The notes beneath the pieces are model-generated. The model saw nothing but the letters and a program-made list of their open reading frames with translations, was not told the DNA's origin and searched no databases. The position numbers and the translations under genes were made by a program. Positions 14,353 to 21,621 of a stretch of 22,197 nucleotides of DNA are shown piece after piece. The DNA is taken from NCBI GenBank assembly GCA_964409165.1, contig CAYPCH010000060.1:1-22197 (forward strand), given 5' to 3'. Origin of the DNA: CAYPCH01 sp964409165 (GTDB lineage: Bacteria; Bacillota; Clostridia; Acetivibrionales; Acetivibrionaceae). Position 1 is the first letter of the stretch. Each line of letters begins with the position of its first letter.

Positions 14353-15417
14353 CTACTCACTTAGTATGTATACTTTGACTTTCTTGACTCCCCAACGGTC
14401 TACAACATCCTGTCCGTCCATATAAAGGTCAATCAAGTCTCCTTTTATTGCACTTCCGATATCGGCTGCAAGTGCGTACCCGTAATCAGGCACATCACCC
14501 ACACCCTCAACATATACCCTTGTACCTAAAGGAATAACCTTTGGGTCAACAGCGATGATTCCTCTTTTTACCTTTATGCCTGTATATGTGATTCCGAACT
14601 CCGGGTGCCCCGGACTTTTTCCGGTATCCTTAAAGGATGCCGTATAGGCGGTAGCCCTCATGTTGAGAACCTTCTTATAAGCAAAGGACTCTCCCCTCGA
14701 TGTGGTATATCCTAAAGATGTCCCATACTCTACAAGCCTTTTTTCCGGTTCGTAAATAACCCTTTCCTTTATTAACTGTCTGTCTATTTCTCTTTTGTCT
14801 TCATAAGTAACACTAAAAACTTTTTCTCTTACTCCATCTTTTCCTTCATTAAGAACGCGCTCTTCGCCCCTTACCATACGGGTGTTTTCTGTCCTGACAA
14901 CCTCAAAGGGCACAATCTCATTCTGACTTACCATTTCCTGTCTGACGCGCACAATTCTTATATTCATGTCTTTTACTACTTTGTCGCTAGGGTCGGCTCC
15001 CTCTATTCTGTCTCTCGGTCCAAGATTTACCGGGTCACCTTTTAAAGCTTCTCCTATAGTTTCCTTACATGTCATAAGCTCTATTTCCCTGTCGTCTTCA
15101 ACAACTATCACTGGTACTGCAAGCTTTATATTTATTTTATTAGTCTCGTCTCTCTTTAGCTGCGTATCAAGGGGCTGGCTTACTATATCATATTCATTTA
15201 CCTTTATTCCCCTTTGTTCCAATACTTCTTTTACGGTAGATTTCATTGTCTTTACTGTCATCAATTTTCCATCGCAGTCAATAACAACCTCCTTTTGATA
15301 CTGAGATAGGTAACCGATTCCAATCAAAACAGATATTACAACTGCAAATAAAACAATCGTTACTGCCTTTAATGAAACATACCTCCTAATATTTTTCGCA
15401 AGTGGTAACAAAATCAC
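14353..15417 (-). CDS. yabE: YabE-like cell-wall protein with G5 and 3D domains
   Basis: A 354-residue exported, membrane-anchored protein. It has one transmembrane segment (about 17-38), two ubiquitin-like DUF348 units (about 44-95 and 104-155), a G5 domain (about 158-235) and a C-terminal 3D domain (about 252-352). The 3D domain shows MRATAYT, AVDPKVIPLGTRVYVEG, AADIGSAIKG and LIDLYM, including the three aspartates (Asp291, Asp319, Asp330) that name the fold, shared with lytic transglycosylase MltA. The family remodels peptidoglycan and in Firmicutes is often linked to resuscitation or sporulation. GTG 15417 follows GGAGG by only about 3 nt; a TTG at 15411 has better spacing and would remove two residues. 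rsmA lies downstream. Confidence 0.92.
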   Translation of the reverse strand: MILLPLAKNIRRYVSLKAVTIVLFAVVISVLIGIGYLSQYQKEVVIDCDGKLMTVKTMKSTVKEVLEQRGIKVNEYDIVSQPLDTQLKRDETNKINIKLAVPVIVVEDDREIELMTCKETIGEALKGDPVNLGPRDRIEGADPSDKVVKDMNIRIVRVRQEMVSQNEIVPFEVVRTENTRMVRGEERVLNEGKDGVREKVFSVTYEDKREIDRQLIKERVIYEPEKRLVEYGTSLGYTTSRGESFAYKKVLNMRATAYTASFKDTGKSPGHPEFGITYTGIKVKRGIIAVDPKVIPLGTRVYVEGVGDVPDYGYALAADIGSAIKGDLIDLYMDGQDVVDRWGVKKVKVYILSE

Positions 15418-15605
15418 AATCCTCCTGTTAAAAATATTGAAGGGACTATTGGCTATTTTATGCTAATGAAAATTCTTTGTCAAATATTTTACCACCGCTG
15501 TCCCTTTTATGTATTTTTTACCACTTTCTTTATTATATTCACATTTCCCGATAAAATTGAAAGTTTCAATCGAAATATATCAGGGAGAAATACTTTATCA
15601 ATTCA

Positions 15606-16187
15606 TTATTTCTTCTTGAGCCTCTCGCCAAACTCAACAATGCGGTCAACCATTGTCCTTATTGCAGTTAATCCCTCTTCATCAACTATTTTTCTTCCAA
15701 GGTTCTTCCCGTCATTCTTTATTAAGGGGCAAAACCCGCTGCCCACAAGTATCATTTCATTGAGCATAATGTTCAGTGAAATCTGAGCCCACGCCTGTTC
15801 ATGGGAATATCTTCTTCCTGTAATAATGGCACCCGAAATTTTGTCCCGCAAGGGACGCCTGAACCTTAAATAGCCAACTCCCGCCCTCTCTAAAAACCTC
15901 TGCATTATTGAACTTAGCCCGAACGCATTGACAGGGAAAGCATATATAATTACATCAGACTCAAGCATTCTTTGAACAGCTCCGGGAACACTGTCTTTTA
16001 TGTAGCAAACTTTATCTTCATCACACCTGTAACAAGAGTCGCAATTTTTGATTTCTTCCTCGGATAAATTAATGCACTCCGTCGTCACATTCGGGTATCT
16101 GGACTTTACATAATCTATACAATAATCAACAGCACCATCGGTACTTCCATTCCTTCTAAGAGCACCATTCAAAAACAAAATTTTCAT
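15606..16187 (-). CDS. Iron-sulfur flavoprotein / NADPH-dependent FMN reductase family
   Basis: A 193-residue flavodoxin-fold redox protein. LFLNGALRRNGSTDGAV at the N-terminus is the FMN-phosphate loop. A compact cysteine motif CDSCYRCDEDKVC (C-x2-C-x2-C-x5-C) matches the CX2CX2CX4-7C motif that binds a 4Fe-4S cluster in Isf proteins of anaerobes. FPVNAFGLSSIMQRFLERAG is the usual dimer/flavin segment. It probably passes electrons from ferredoxin or NAD(P)H to oxygen, peroxide or xenobiotics. The start is firm: AAAGGAG lies 8 nt before ATG 16187; an upstream start at 16253 has no ribosome binding site. It is monocistronic; a palindrome at 16306-16329 may be its operator. Confidence 0.88.
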   Translation of the reverse strand: MKILFLNGALRRNGSTDGAVDYCIDYVKSRYPNVTTECINLSEEEIKNCDSCYRCDEDKVCYIKDSVPGAVQRMLESDVIIYAFPVNAFGLSSIMQRFLERAGVGYLRFRRPLRDKISGAIITGRRYSHEQAWAQISLNIMLNEMILVGSGFCPLIKNDGKNLGRKIVDEEGLTAIRTMVDRIVEFGERLKKK

Positions 16188-16305
16188 TGCGCAAACTCCT
16201 TTCCGAAAAGCGCTATCAACTTTGCTGCAAACCTCTACAGCCCCATTGAGCATACCAACAATATTTTTGCTTTACTTCTCATGCGTTTATAAATACCGCC
16301 TTGCC

Positions 16306-16329
16306 TTCACATAATTTATCTTATGTGAA
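16306..16329. promoter_or_regulatory. Possible operator palindrome in the divergent region
   Basis: TTCACATAA (16306-16314) and TTATGTGAA (16321-16329) form a perfect 9-bp inverted repeat separated by 6 bp, a good shape for a dimeric regulator. It lies about 120 bp upstream of the flavoprotein gene and about 140 bp before the plus-strand promoter. The regulator is unknown. Confidence 0.5.
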
Positions 16330-16466
16330 ATTATATACTACTCTTTTTTGCTTTTCAATATAAAAATTTACTTTTTTGCTTTTGCCGCAAGCTTAGTCAT
16401 CTTGTTTTTAGCTTAAGTTCTACAGTTAAATCTCAAGTTTAGCCCAATTTCTTAATTTCCTTCTCA

Positions 16467-16495
16467 TTGACTACAGTAAAACTTTGTGGTATGAT
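16467..16495 (+). promoter_or_regulatory. Sigma-A promoter of the PhzE-type operon
   Basis: TTGACT (16467-16472), a 17-bp spacer, and TATGAT (16490-16495) with TG one base upstream make a near-consensus promoter. Transcription should begin near 16502, which gives a leader of about 157 nt before the start codon. Confidence 0.8.
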
Positions 16496-16511
16496 ACTTC
16501 CAAATTAAAAC

Positions 16512-16554
16512 TAGATAAGAAGAGACGAGATGAGAAAAGACGAGACGAGATGAG
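16512..16554 (+). promoter_or_regulatory. Candidate TRAP-binding site: nine NAG triplets at 5-nt period
   Basis: In the untranslated leader the triplets UAG, AAG, GAG, GAG, GAG, AAG, GAG, GAG, GAG start at 16512, 16517, 16522, 16527, 16532, 16537, 16542, 16547 and 16552, each separated by exactly two bases. TRAP (MtrB), the tryptophan-activated RNA-binding ring, recognises up to 11 (G/U)AG triplets spaced by 2-3 nt in trp leaders of Bacillus. Seven of the nine fit (G/U)AG. The gene downstream is an anthranilate-synthase-family enzyme, the expected kind of target. The regulator itself is not in the window, so TRAP control is an inference. Confidence 0.6.
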
Positions 16555-16602
16555 CCGACTTATTAGCAAATAAAACATACGGTTTTATATTTTATTTGTC
16601 GG
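16555..16602 (+). promoter_or_regulatory. Leader hairpin directly after the triplet array
   Basis: CCGA (16555-16558) pairs with TCGG (16599-16602), and CAAATAAAA (16567-16575) with TTTTATTTG (16590-16598). The hairpin starts on the base after the last GAG. It is not followed by a T-run, so it is not a standard terminator. Farther on, TTCTTATCT (16630-16638), next to the ribosome binding site, is a perfect complement of AGATAAGAA (16513-16521) at the start of the array. The two regions could therefore form competing structures. Confidence 0.5.
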
Positions 16603-16658
16603 TTGTCATTTACTTCAATCATTATAACTTTCTTATCTAAAAAGAGAGGATGACAAAG

Positions 16659-18560
16659 ATGAATAAAAATCAAACCCGCTTCATTAGAAGCCAGTCTTTA
16701 TCCAAGGGCGACCTTTTTGGTCTTTTTCAAACACCTTTTTGTATCATAAATAAAAAAGATTCTTTATTGATTCACAAGGGTAAAATTGAATTGTATGAGA
16801 ATGTATTGGATTTGCCTCCTTTAGACAAAATAGGAGCAAATTACATTTCAATGCTACCATTTTGCCAGATTAAAAAGGAAAAAGACTTTGAAGCTTATGA
16901 TGAAGGCGAAAAAATTATAACTCTCCGAATTCAGGATACAATAGCTGTTGATTTACAACATTTCAAAAGTATTATTCCAGAAATAGTACTCGAATTGGAA
17001 GGTGATGTTGACTCAAATTTCACAGATATTGAGTTTGAAGACATTATCAGAAATGTTATAGAAAATGAAATAAAAAACGGAGAAGGTTCAAATTTTCTAA
17101 TGTCAAGAAAATTCTTTGGTCAGATTAAAAACTTTAATCCAGAGCATGCCCTGTCAATTTTAAGAAGACTTATAGAAAACGAAGCTGGAAGCTACTGGAA
17201 CTTTTTATTTTACACTGGAGTTAATATATTTGTCGGAGCCTCTCCGGAAAGGCTTATATCAATATCTGATTCGACTGCTGTAATGAACCCGATCAGCGGA
17301 ACTATTGCAAAAGCAGGAGACAATTTTGATAAAAGGCTCGAAGAGTTCATGGTGAACCCTAAAGAGATAAACGAATTATTTCAAGTATTGGACGAAGAAT
17401 TAAAGATTATTTGCAAGCTATGCCCTGAAGGCGGAAAAGTTATCGGGCCGTTTCTTAAAGAGATGAGCACACTTGTCCACACTGAATACCTTCTTGAGGG
17501 ATACAAACCTGTAAATATCCTGTTGGCCTTAAAGGAAACATTATATGCTGCAACCATGGTAGGAAGCCCTTTGCAGAATGCTACCCGAATAATAAAGAAA
17601 TACGAAAAGGATTCGAGAAAATATTACTCAAGTGTTATATGCGTATTTGGAAAAGATAAAAATGAGCAGGAATATATGGATAATGCTATAACCATACGAA
17701 CAGTTGAGATTGAGAAAACAGGCAAATTCACCATACAATGCGGAAACAGCATTGTCAGAGATTCCATTCCGGAAGAGGAAACAAAAGAACTTCAGGCAAA
17801 AGCTCAGGGTCTGATTAATGCCATGCTAAATAGAAAAAAACCTCAAACAGAATCGTCATTATACAGTGAGGATTTATTAATCAAGCTAAAAAGCAGGAAC
17901 AAATACCTCTCTAATTTCTGGCTGAAAAAATACGAAAAAGATCATTTTTATAATCAGGGTATTAATATTGATTTGATTGACAATGAGGATGATTTTATAT
18001 ATATGATCAGGCATGTGCTTGATTATATAGGGTACAACACAAATATATACAAGTATTACGACTATAAATATAATCCCGATGCGGACATAGTCGTTATTGG
18101 TCCCGGTCCGGGTGATCCGAATAATCTCAATCACGACAAGATTGCAATGCTCTACGAAATAACCCATGAATTGCTTAAACAGAAAGTAAAAATACTGGGT
18201 GTCTGCTTAGGTCATCAGATACTTCTGAAGTCTTTGGGTTATGAATTATTTAAGGCAGATATACCTTTTCAAGGGTTGCAGAAGGAGATAGACCTTTTTG
18301 GAGAGGTGCAGAATGTAGGATTCTATAATTCCTACTTTGCCATGGACAACAATAATCCAGAAATGATAGTATCTAAAAGCGATGACGGAAAAATATTTGC
18401 ATTAAGGGGCCCAAATTGTGCAAGCTATCAGTTTCATTTTGAATCGGTTTTAACTCAAAACGGTATAAAAATTATAAATGACTCTATAGAATACCTTCTT
18501 ACACCTCATAGTGAAGCTGTTTCAATACGTAATGCAACAACAAAGGCATATGCAGAATAA
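16659..18560 (+). CDS. phzE: PhzE-type chorismate-to-ADIC/anthranilate synthase (synthase-glutaminase fusion)
   Basis: A fusion of about 633 residues. The first 390 or so residues are a chorismate-binding synthase domain with VGASPERLISI, MNPISGT, EMSTLVHTEYLLEGY, MVGSPLQNATRIIKKYE, ITIRTVEIE and CGNSIVRDS. Residues about 430-630 are a class I glutamine amidotransferase with GPGPGDP, the nucleophile Cys516 in GVCLGHQ, and His593/Glu595 in QFHFES, so it should be active. Domain order, length, the GSPL motif (TrpE has GAPK) and IDLFGEVQNVGFYN match PhzE, which makes 2-amino-2-deoxyisochorismate (ADIC) from chorismate and glutamine. TrpE-like release of pyruvate to give anthranilate cannot be excluded. 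ATG 16659 lies 9 nt after GAGG; ATG 16650 touches it. It has its own promoter and TRAP-like leader; its partner gene follows after 83 bp. No phzD, phzF or trp gene is present. Confidence 0.85.
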   Translation: MNKNQTRFIRSQSLSKGDLFGLFQTPFCIINKKDSLLIHKGKIELYENVLDLPPLDKIGANYISMLPFCQIKKEKDFEAYDEGEKIITLRIQDTIAVDLQHFKSIIPEIVLELEGDVDSNFTDIEFEDIIRNVIENEIKNGEGSNFLMSRKFFGQIKNFNPEHALSILRRLIENEAGSYWNFLFYTGVNIFVGASPERLISISDSTAVMNPISGTIAKAGDNFDKRLEEFMVNPKEINELFQVLDEELKIICKLCPEGGKVIGPFLKEMSTLVHTEYLLEGYKPVNILLALKETLYAATMVGSPLQNATRIIKKYEKDSRKYYSSVICVFGKDKNEQEYMDNAITIRTVEIEKTGKFTIQCGNSIVRDSIPEEETKELQAKAQGLINAMLNRKKPQTESSLYSEDLLIKLKSRNKYLSNFWLKKYEKDHFYNQGINIDLIDNEDDFIYMIRHVLDYIGYNTNIYKYYDYKYNPDADIVVIGPGPGDPNNLNHDKIAMLYEITHELLKQKVKILGVCLGHQILLKSLGYELFKADIPFQGLQKEIDLFGEVQNVGFYNSYFAMDNNNPEMIVSKSDDGKIFALRGPNCASYQFHFESVLTQNGIKIINDSIEYLLTPHSEAVSIRNATTKAYAE

Positions 18561-18643
18561 TATACCCAACATATTTTCAGTATATGCCTTTGCTTTTAAA
18601 AAAGGAGCTTTTAGGACATAAATTAAGTGAAAAGGAGAATTTT

Positions 18644-19534
18644 ATGATATTAATAATAAATAATAATTACAATTTACCTACAGATAATTTTTTAGGCTGC
18701 TTAAAAGAGATGAGAAAAACGAAAATTGAAATTACTTCAAGCAATACTCAAGGTGTTGGTGCTTTTACTGACATCAATCCGTCATTTATTATAATCTTAT
18801 CCGGTGCTCAAAGACCGTCCTGCGATACCAGTTCTAGAGAAATTATCCGCAAGTACGGCGTTTCTGTCCCCATCCTTGAGATTACAACTGGCTATCCGTC
18901 TGTTTTGGAAGAACTTGGCTGTACAGCCAATGAGACTGCAACGGAAAGTCGGGAAAAAAACTCTCGGATTATACATACAGGAGAAGAGTATATATTTAAC
19001 GGTATTCCTGTTTCTTTTACCGCAATGTGCAGTTATACTTCCGTTATAGACAGCGTACATTTGTCCGGTGAAATTATTCCCATTGCTTTTTCAACAGATG
19101 ATTTTAGAACTGTTGCCATAAAACATAGTGCTCAGCATATTTACGCAATGCAAGTTAATCTTGATTTCCTTTGTACCTCCTATGGAATGACCATTTTAAA
19201 GAACTTTTTTAGTTTGGAAAATGATGAAAATGTCATAGATAGCAAGGGAGTAGGCAGAAAAAAGCTAAGCTATATCAGAAATAACATTGATGAAATTGAC
19301 AGACAGATTATAAGATTATTTTCGCACAGATACAAGCATGTCAAAGATGCTTCCAACTATAAAAATTCTGTAGTGGAGGTAATTGCAGAAAAGAGAATTC
19401 AGGATGTCCTGAACAAAGTCAGGAACACTGCCGTTAAAGAAAAAATCGACCCTGATCTCGTAGTGAAAATTTATGACTTTCTTGTCCATTCTTTTATAGA
19501 TATAGAAAAACAAGAATACAAAAAACATAATTAA
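18644..19534 (+). CDS. Pseudo-glutaminase fused to AroQ/PchB-like domain
   Basis: A 296-residue two-domain protein. Residues 1-190 follow TrpG-type amidotransferases along their length (MILIINNNY, PSFIIILSGAQRP, VPILEITTGYPSVLEELG, AMQVNLD). All three triad positions are changed: the nucleophile Cys is Thr81, His is Asn172 and Glu is Asp174. Residues about 206-292 are an all-helical AroQ domain with Arg212 (IRNNIDEIDRQII), Arg229, Lys240 (HVKDASNYK) and Arg251. The spacing resembles isochorismate-pyruvate lyase PchB (IREAIDRID, YVKAASRFK) as much as chorismate mutase. ATG 18644 has AAAAGGAG 6 nt upstream; this start gives the complete MILIINN beginning typical of TrpG. It is in an operon with the PhzE-type gene and is followed by a terminator. 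A lyase releasing pyruvate from ADIC, or a mutase making prephenate, both fit. Confidence 0.8.
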   Translation: MILIINNNYNLPTDNFLGCLKEMRKTKIEITSSNTQGVGAFTDINPSFIIILSGAQRPSCDTSSREIIRKYGVSVPILEITTGYPSVLEELGCTANETATESREKNSRIIHTGEEYIFNGIPVSFTAMCSYTSVIDSVHLSGEIIPIAFSTDDFRTVAIKHSAQHIYAMQVNLDFLCTSYGMTILKNFFSLENDENVIDSKGVGRKKLSYIRNNIDEIDRQIIRLFSHRYKHVKDASNYKNSVVEVIAEKRIQDVLNKVRNTAVKEKIDPDLVVKIYDFLVHSFIDIEKQEYKKHN

Positions 19535-19540
19535 CACAAT

Positions 19541-19584
19541 ATAAAATAAAATCCTGGGCTGTTAACCCAGGATTTTTATTTTAT
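19541..19584. terminator. Bidirectional terminator between convergent genes
   Basis: ATCCTGGG (19551-19558) and CCCAGGAT (19566-19573) form a perfect core stem with a 7-nt loop, extended by A-rich and T-rich arms on each side. It serves the plus-strand chorismate operon and the minus-strand SLH gene. Confidence 0.92.
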
Positions 19585-19601
19585 ATGCTACGTATTGCTT
19601 A

Positions 19602-21131
19602 TTAGTCGTCTATAACAAAGTATATTTTATACAGATTCTCTTTACCATTTTCAGCTTTTACAAGCACTTTTGCACTGCCTGGCAAATATGTTGCCTGAGT
19701 TACAGTCAATTTCGCATCAGAGTCGTTTGCAACTGCCGTAACTTTAGGAATATCACTATCATCATCAAGTTCTACATAATAATTTTTAGTATTGGCATTG
19801 AAATCTTTTACAGTCACATTATTATACTTAAGAGATTTAAGTGTTGCATCTGAACTTGTGTCTTTTATAAATTTCAAATAATAAATGTTTTTTGTAACTC
19901 CATCTTCTGCAATGATAACTATCTTTGCATATCCTGGCAAATCTGTTGCTTGGGTTATAGAAACTGAAGCTCCATCATCGTTTGCTACAGCTGTAACTTT
20001 AGGAATATTACCATTAGCATCAACCTTTACTGTATAATGAGTATCATCCTTATCAAAATCTTTTACACTTGTATTATCATACTTAAGAGATTTAAGCGTT
20101 GCATCTGAACTTGCATCTTCTATCACGAAGCGAATTATGTAAGCCTTTGTAGTTTTTTTATCCTTAGAAGTAACTACTACATTTGCATATCCGGGTATAT
20201 CTGTTGCCTGAGTAATAGTAACTTTTGCATCAGAATTAGTTGCTTTTGCTGTAACTTTAGGAATATCATCATTTTTAAGATTTACTACATAATATGTATC
20301 AGCTTTATCAAAATCTTCTACACTCACATTATCATACTTAAGAACACTAAGGGTTGCATCTGATTCATTACCTATTACTACTTTATCTTCATCGCTAATG
20401 TCTCCAATAACAACCTTTTCTGTTTTCTCAATAACCTTTTCTAAAAGTGCAGCTGCTTCAGCTCTAGTCAAAGAACCTTGAGGATTGAATTTCCCATCAG
20501 ATCCGAACATAATTCCTTCTTTGTAAGCAGTATAAACAAAATCTCTTAAATTTTCAGAAATCTTTTCATAATCATCAAATACTTGTTCAAGCTTATTGTC
20601 ATTGCTTACTACTGTCAACTCAAGTGCCTTAACTAATGCAACAGCCATGTCCTCACGTACAGCACTTCTTTCGCCGTAAAAGAACATTTCACCATTGCTT
20701 TTTTTGTACCCTGTAAGGTATGACTTTGCAGCTTCTACTGAATCATAATCCCATCTTTTTTTAGGAACATCTTTAAAGGTTTGAGTTTTGCTTTTTGTTT
20801 CGAGGCTAAGTGTTTTTGCTAACATTGTAGCAAACTGGGATCTTGTAACCTGTTCATTTGGTCTAAATGAGTTATCTAAGTATCCAACAATAATTCCACG
20901 ATTATAAAGATCAGATACCGGAATATATGCCCAATGCGAGTCGCTCAAGTCTATAAATGTAATATTCACATTTTTATGTGCCTTTGGCACCTTATGGTTC
21001 ACTTTAATCTCGATCTTGATTTTTTCTTTAGGCTCATGTTTTTTTGGTGCAGCATAAACCCCTAATACACTTGTCAGCATTACTGATATTAGCATGCATA
21101 CTGCTACTAATCCTTTTACTTTCCTAAACAT
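19602..21131 (-). CDS. S-layer-homology protein with three cadherin-like repeats
   Basis: A secreted surface protein of about 509 residues. It has a signal peptide (MFRKVKGLVAVCMLISVML, cleavage after about VYAA, residue 28) and a Lys-rich stretch. Three SLH domains follow: about 58-110 (DLSDSHWAYIPVSDLYNRG), about 118-172 (FKDVPKKRWDYDSVEAAKSY) and about 180-235 (NPQGSLTRAEAAALLEK). Then come three tandem units of about 85 residues starting at about 257, 342 and 427, each opening with SDATL and containing IPKVTA and a TQAT..PG segment, matching the Cadherin-like beta-sandwich family (PF12733). SLH domains bind secondary cell-wall polymers, so it should be displayed on the wall. ATG 21131 has AAAGG 9 nt upstream; ATG 21140 abuts it. 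The repeats lie at 20109-20363, 19854-20108 and 19605-19853 and are similar enough at DNA level to recombine. Confidence 0.92.
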   Translation of the reverse strand: MFRKVKGLVAVCMLISVMLTSVLGVYAAPKKHEPKEKIKIEIKVNHKVPKAHKNVNITFIDLSDSHWAYIPVSDLYNRGIIVGYLDNSFRPNEQVTRSQFATMLAKTLSLETKSKTQTFKDVPKKRWDYDSVEAAKSYLTGYKKSNGEMFFYGERSAVREDMAVALVKALELTVVSNDNKLEQVFDDYEKISENLRDFVYTAYKEGIMFGSDGKFNPQGSLTRAEAAALLEKVIEKTEKVVIGDISDEDKVVIGNESDATLSVLKYDNVSVEDFDKADTYYVVNLKNDDIPKVTAKATNSDAKVTITQATDIPGYANVVVTSKDKKTTKAYIIRFVIEDASSDATLKSLKYDNTSVKDFDKDDTHYTVKVDANGNIPKVTAVANDDGASVSITQATDLPGYAKIVIIAEDGVTKNIYYLKFIKDTSSDATLKSLKYNNVTVKDFNANTKNYYVELDDDSDIPKVTAVANDSDAKLTVTQATYLPGSAKVLVKAENGKENLYKIYFVIDD

Positions 21132-21164
21132 ATTGATCATCCTTTCAAAATGATATAGTTCTTA

Positions 21165-21194
21165 ATTATACTAAATACATAATCGTTATAGTAA
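21165..21194 (-). promoter_or_regulatory. Candidate promoter of the SLH gene
   Basis: On the minus strand TTACTA (21189-21194), an 18-bp spacer and a perfect TATAAT (21165-21170). The -35 is poor. The leader would be about 27 nt. Confidence 0.4.
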
Positions 21195-21230
21195 TTCGTA
21201 ACAAACACATAAAAATTTGGGGTCAAAAGA

Positions 21231-21257
21231 GAAGCAAGGGGACGGTTCTTTTGCTTC
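21231..21257. repeat. REP-like palindrome (GGGGACGGTTCT type)
   Basis: GAAGCAA (21231-21237) and TTGCTTC (21251-21257) bracket GGGGACGGTTCTT. I recall this AAGCAAGGGGACGGTTCT sequence as a common dispersed palindrome in Firmicutes, often beside REP-associated tyrosine transposase (Y1_Tnp/RAYT) genes. No such gene is in the window, so this would be a solitary copy. Confidence 0.55.
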
Positions 21258-21342
21258 CTTCCCCTTTCCCTTTCGCTTGCTCCCTCTATCAAAGTTTAAC
21301 TTCTGATTCTGGGTAATTAAAACTTTGCTATTAGTTGTTAGA

Positions 21343-21407
21343 AATATTAATTGTGAATTGTAAATAGGAATATTAATTGTGAATTGTAAATTGTAAATGT
21401 ACAATTT
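21343..21407. repeat. 23-bp tandem direct repeat followed by a small hairpin
   Basis: AATATTAATTGTGAATTG plus TAAAT occurs exactly at 21343-21365 and again at 21369-21391, separated by AGG. The second copy runs into AAATTGTA (21388-21395) / TACAATTT (21400-21407), a perfect 8-bp stem. This is part of the 490-bp gap between the SLH and flavodoxin genes, which holds no gene. Confidence 0.7.
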
Positions 21408-21475
21408 ATATAAAACTATGGAGCCTTACTTGGGAATGAGTTAAAAATATTACTTCCACTATTTTTGTATTAGGA

Positions 21476-21614
21476 ACTCAACTTTCCCACTTGTAGTATT
21501 TTGAGGCTCTGGTTGCTCACAAGTTAAGGTCAAAAAGTTTACTTTTTGACCTTAACTTGTGAGCAATGCTACGTTAGTGGCAAAGAGCCCATAAATACTG
21601 TAGAAAAGTTGAGT
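21476..21614 (-). repeat. MITE-like palindromic element, copy 5 (139 bp, perfect core)
   Basis: Same orientation and length as copy 3 and nearly identical to it. The ends are ACTCAACTTTCCCAC and GTAGAAAAGTTGAGT. The flanks are TAGGA on both sides (21471-21475, 21615-21619), a perfect 5-bp target duplication. It lies 7 bp beyond the flavodoxin stop codon. Confidence 0.88.
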
Positions 21615-21621
21615 TAGGAAG

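Noticed and set aside
16555..16602. Considered the phzE leader hairpin as an intrinsic attenuator terminator
   Set aside because: No T-run follows the 3' arm (GGTTGTCATTTAC), so classical attenuation by this hairpin is not supported; kept only as a leader structure.
16502..16658. Considered a T-box or a leader peptide with Trp codons upstream of the PhzE-type gene
   Set aside because: No T-box sequence is visible. The only short frames starting in the array (MRKDETR and MSRLISK) contain no Trp codons.
21186..21404. A 72-codon minus-strand open frame between the SLH gene and element 5
   Set aside because: It runs through the REP-like palindrome and the 23-bp tandem repeats, has no ribosome binding site and gives a low-complexity product. 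It is a chance frame over repeats.
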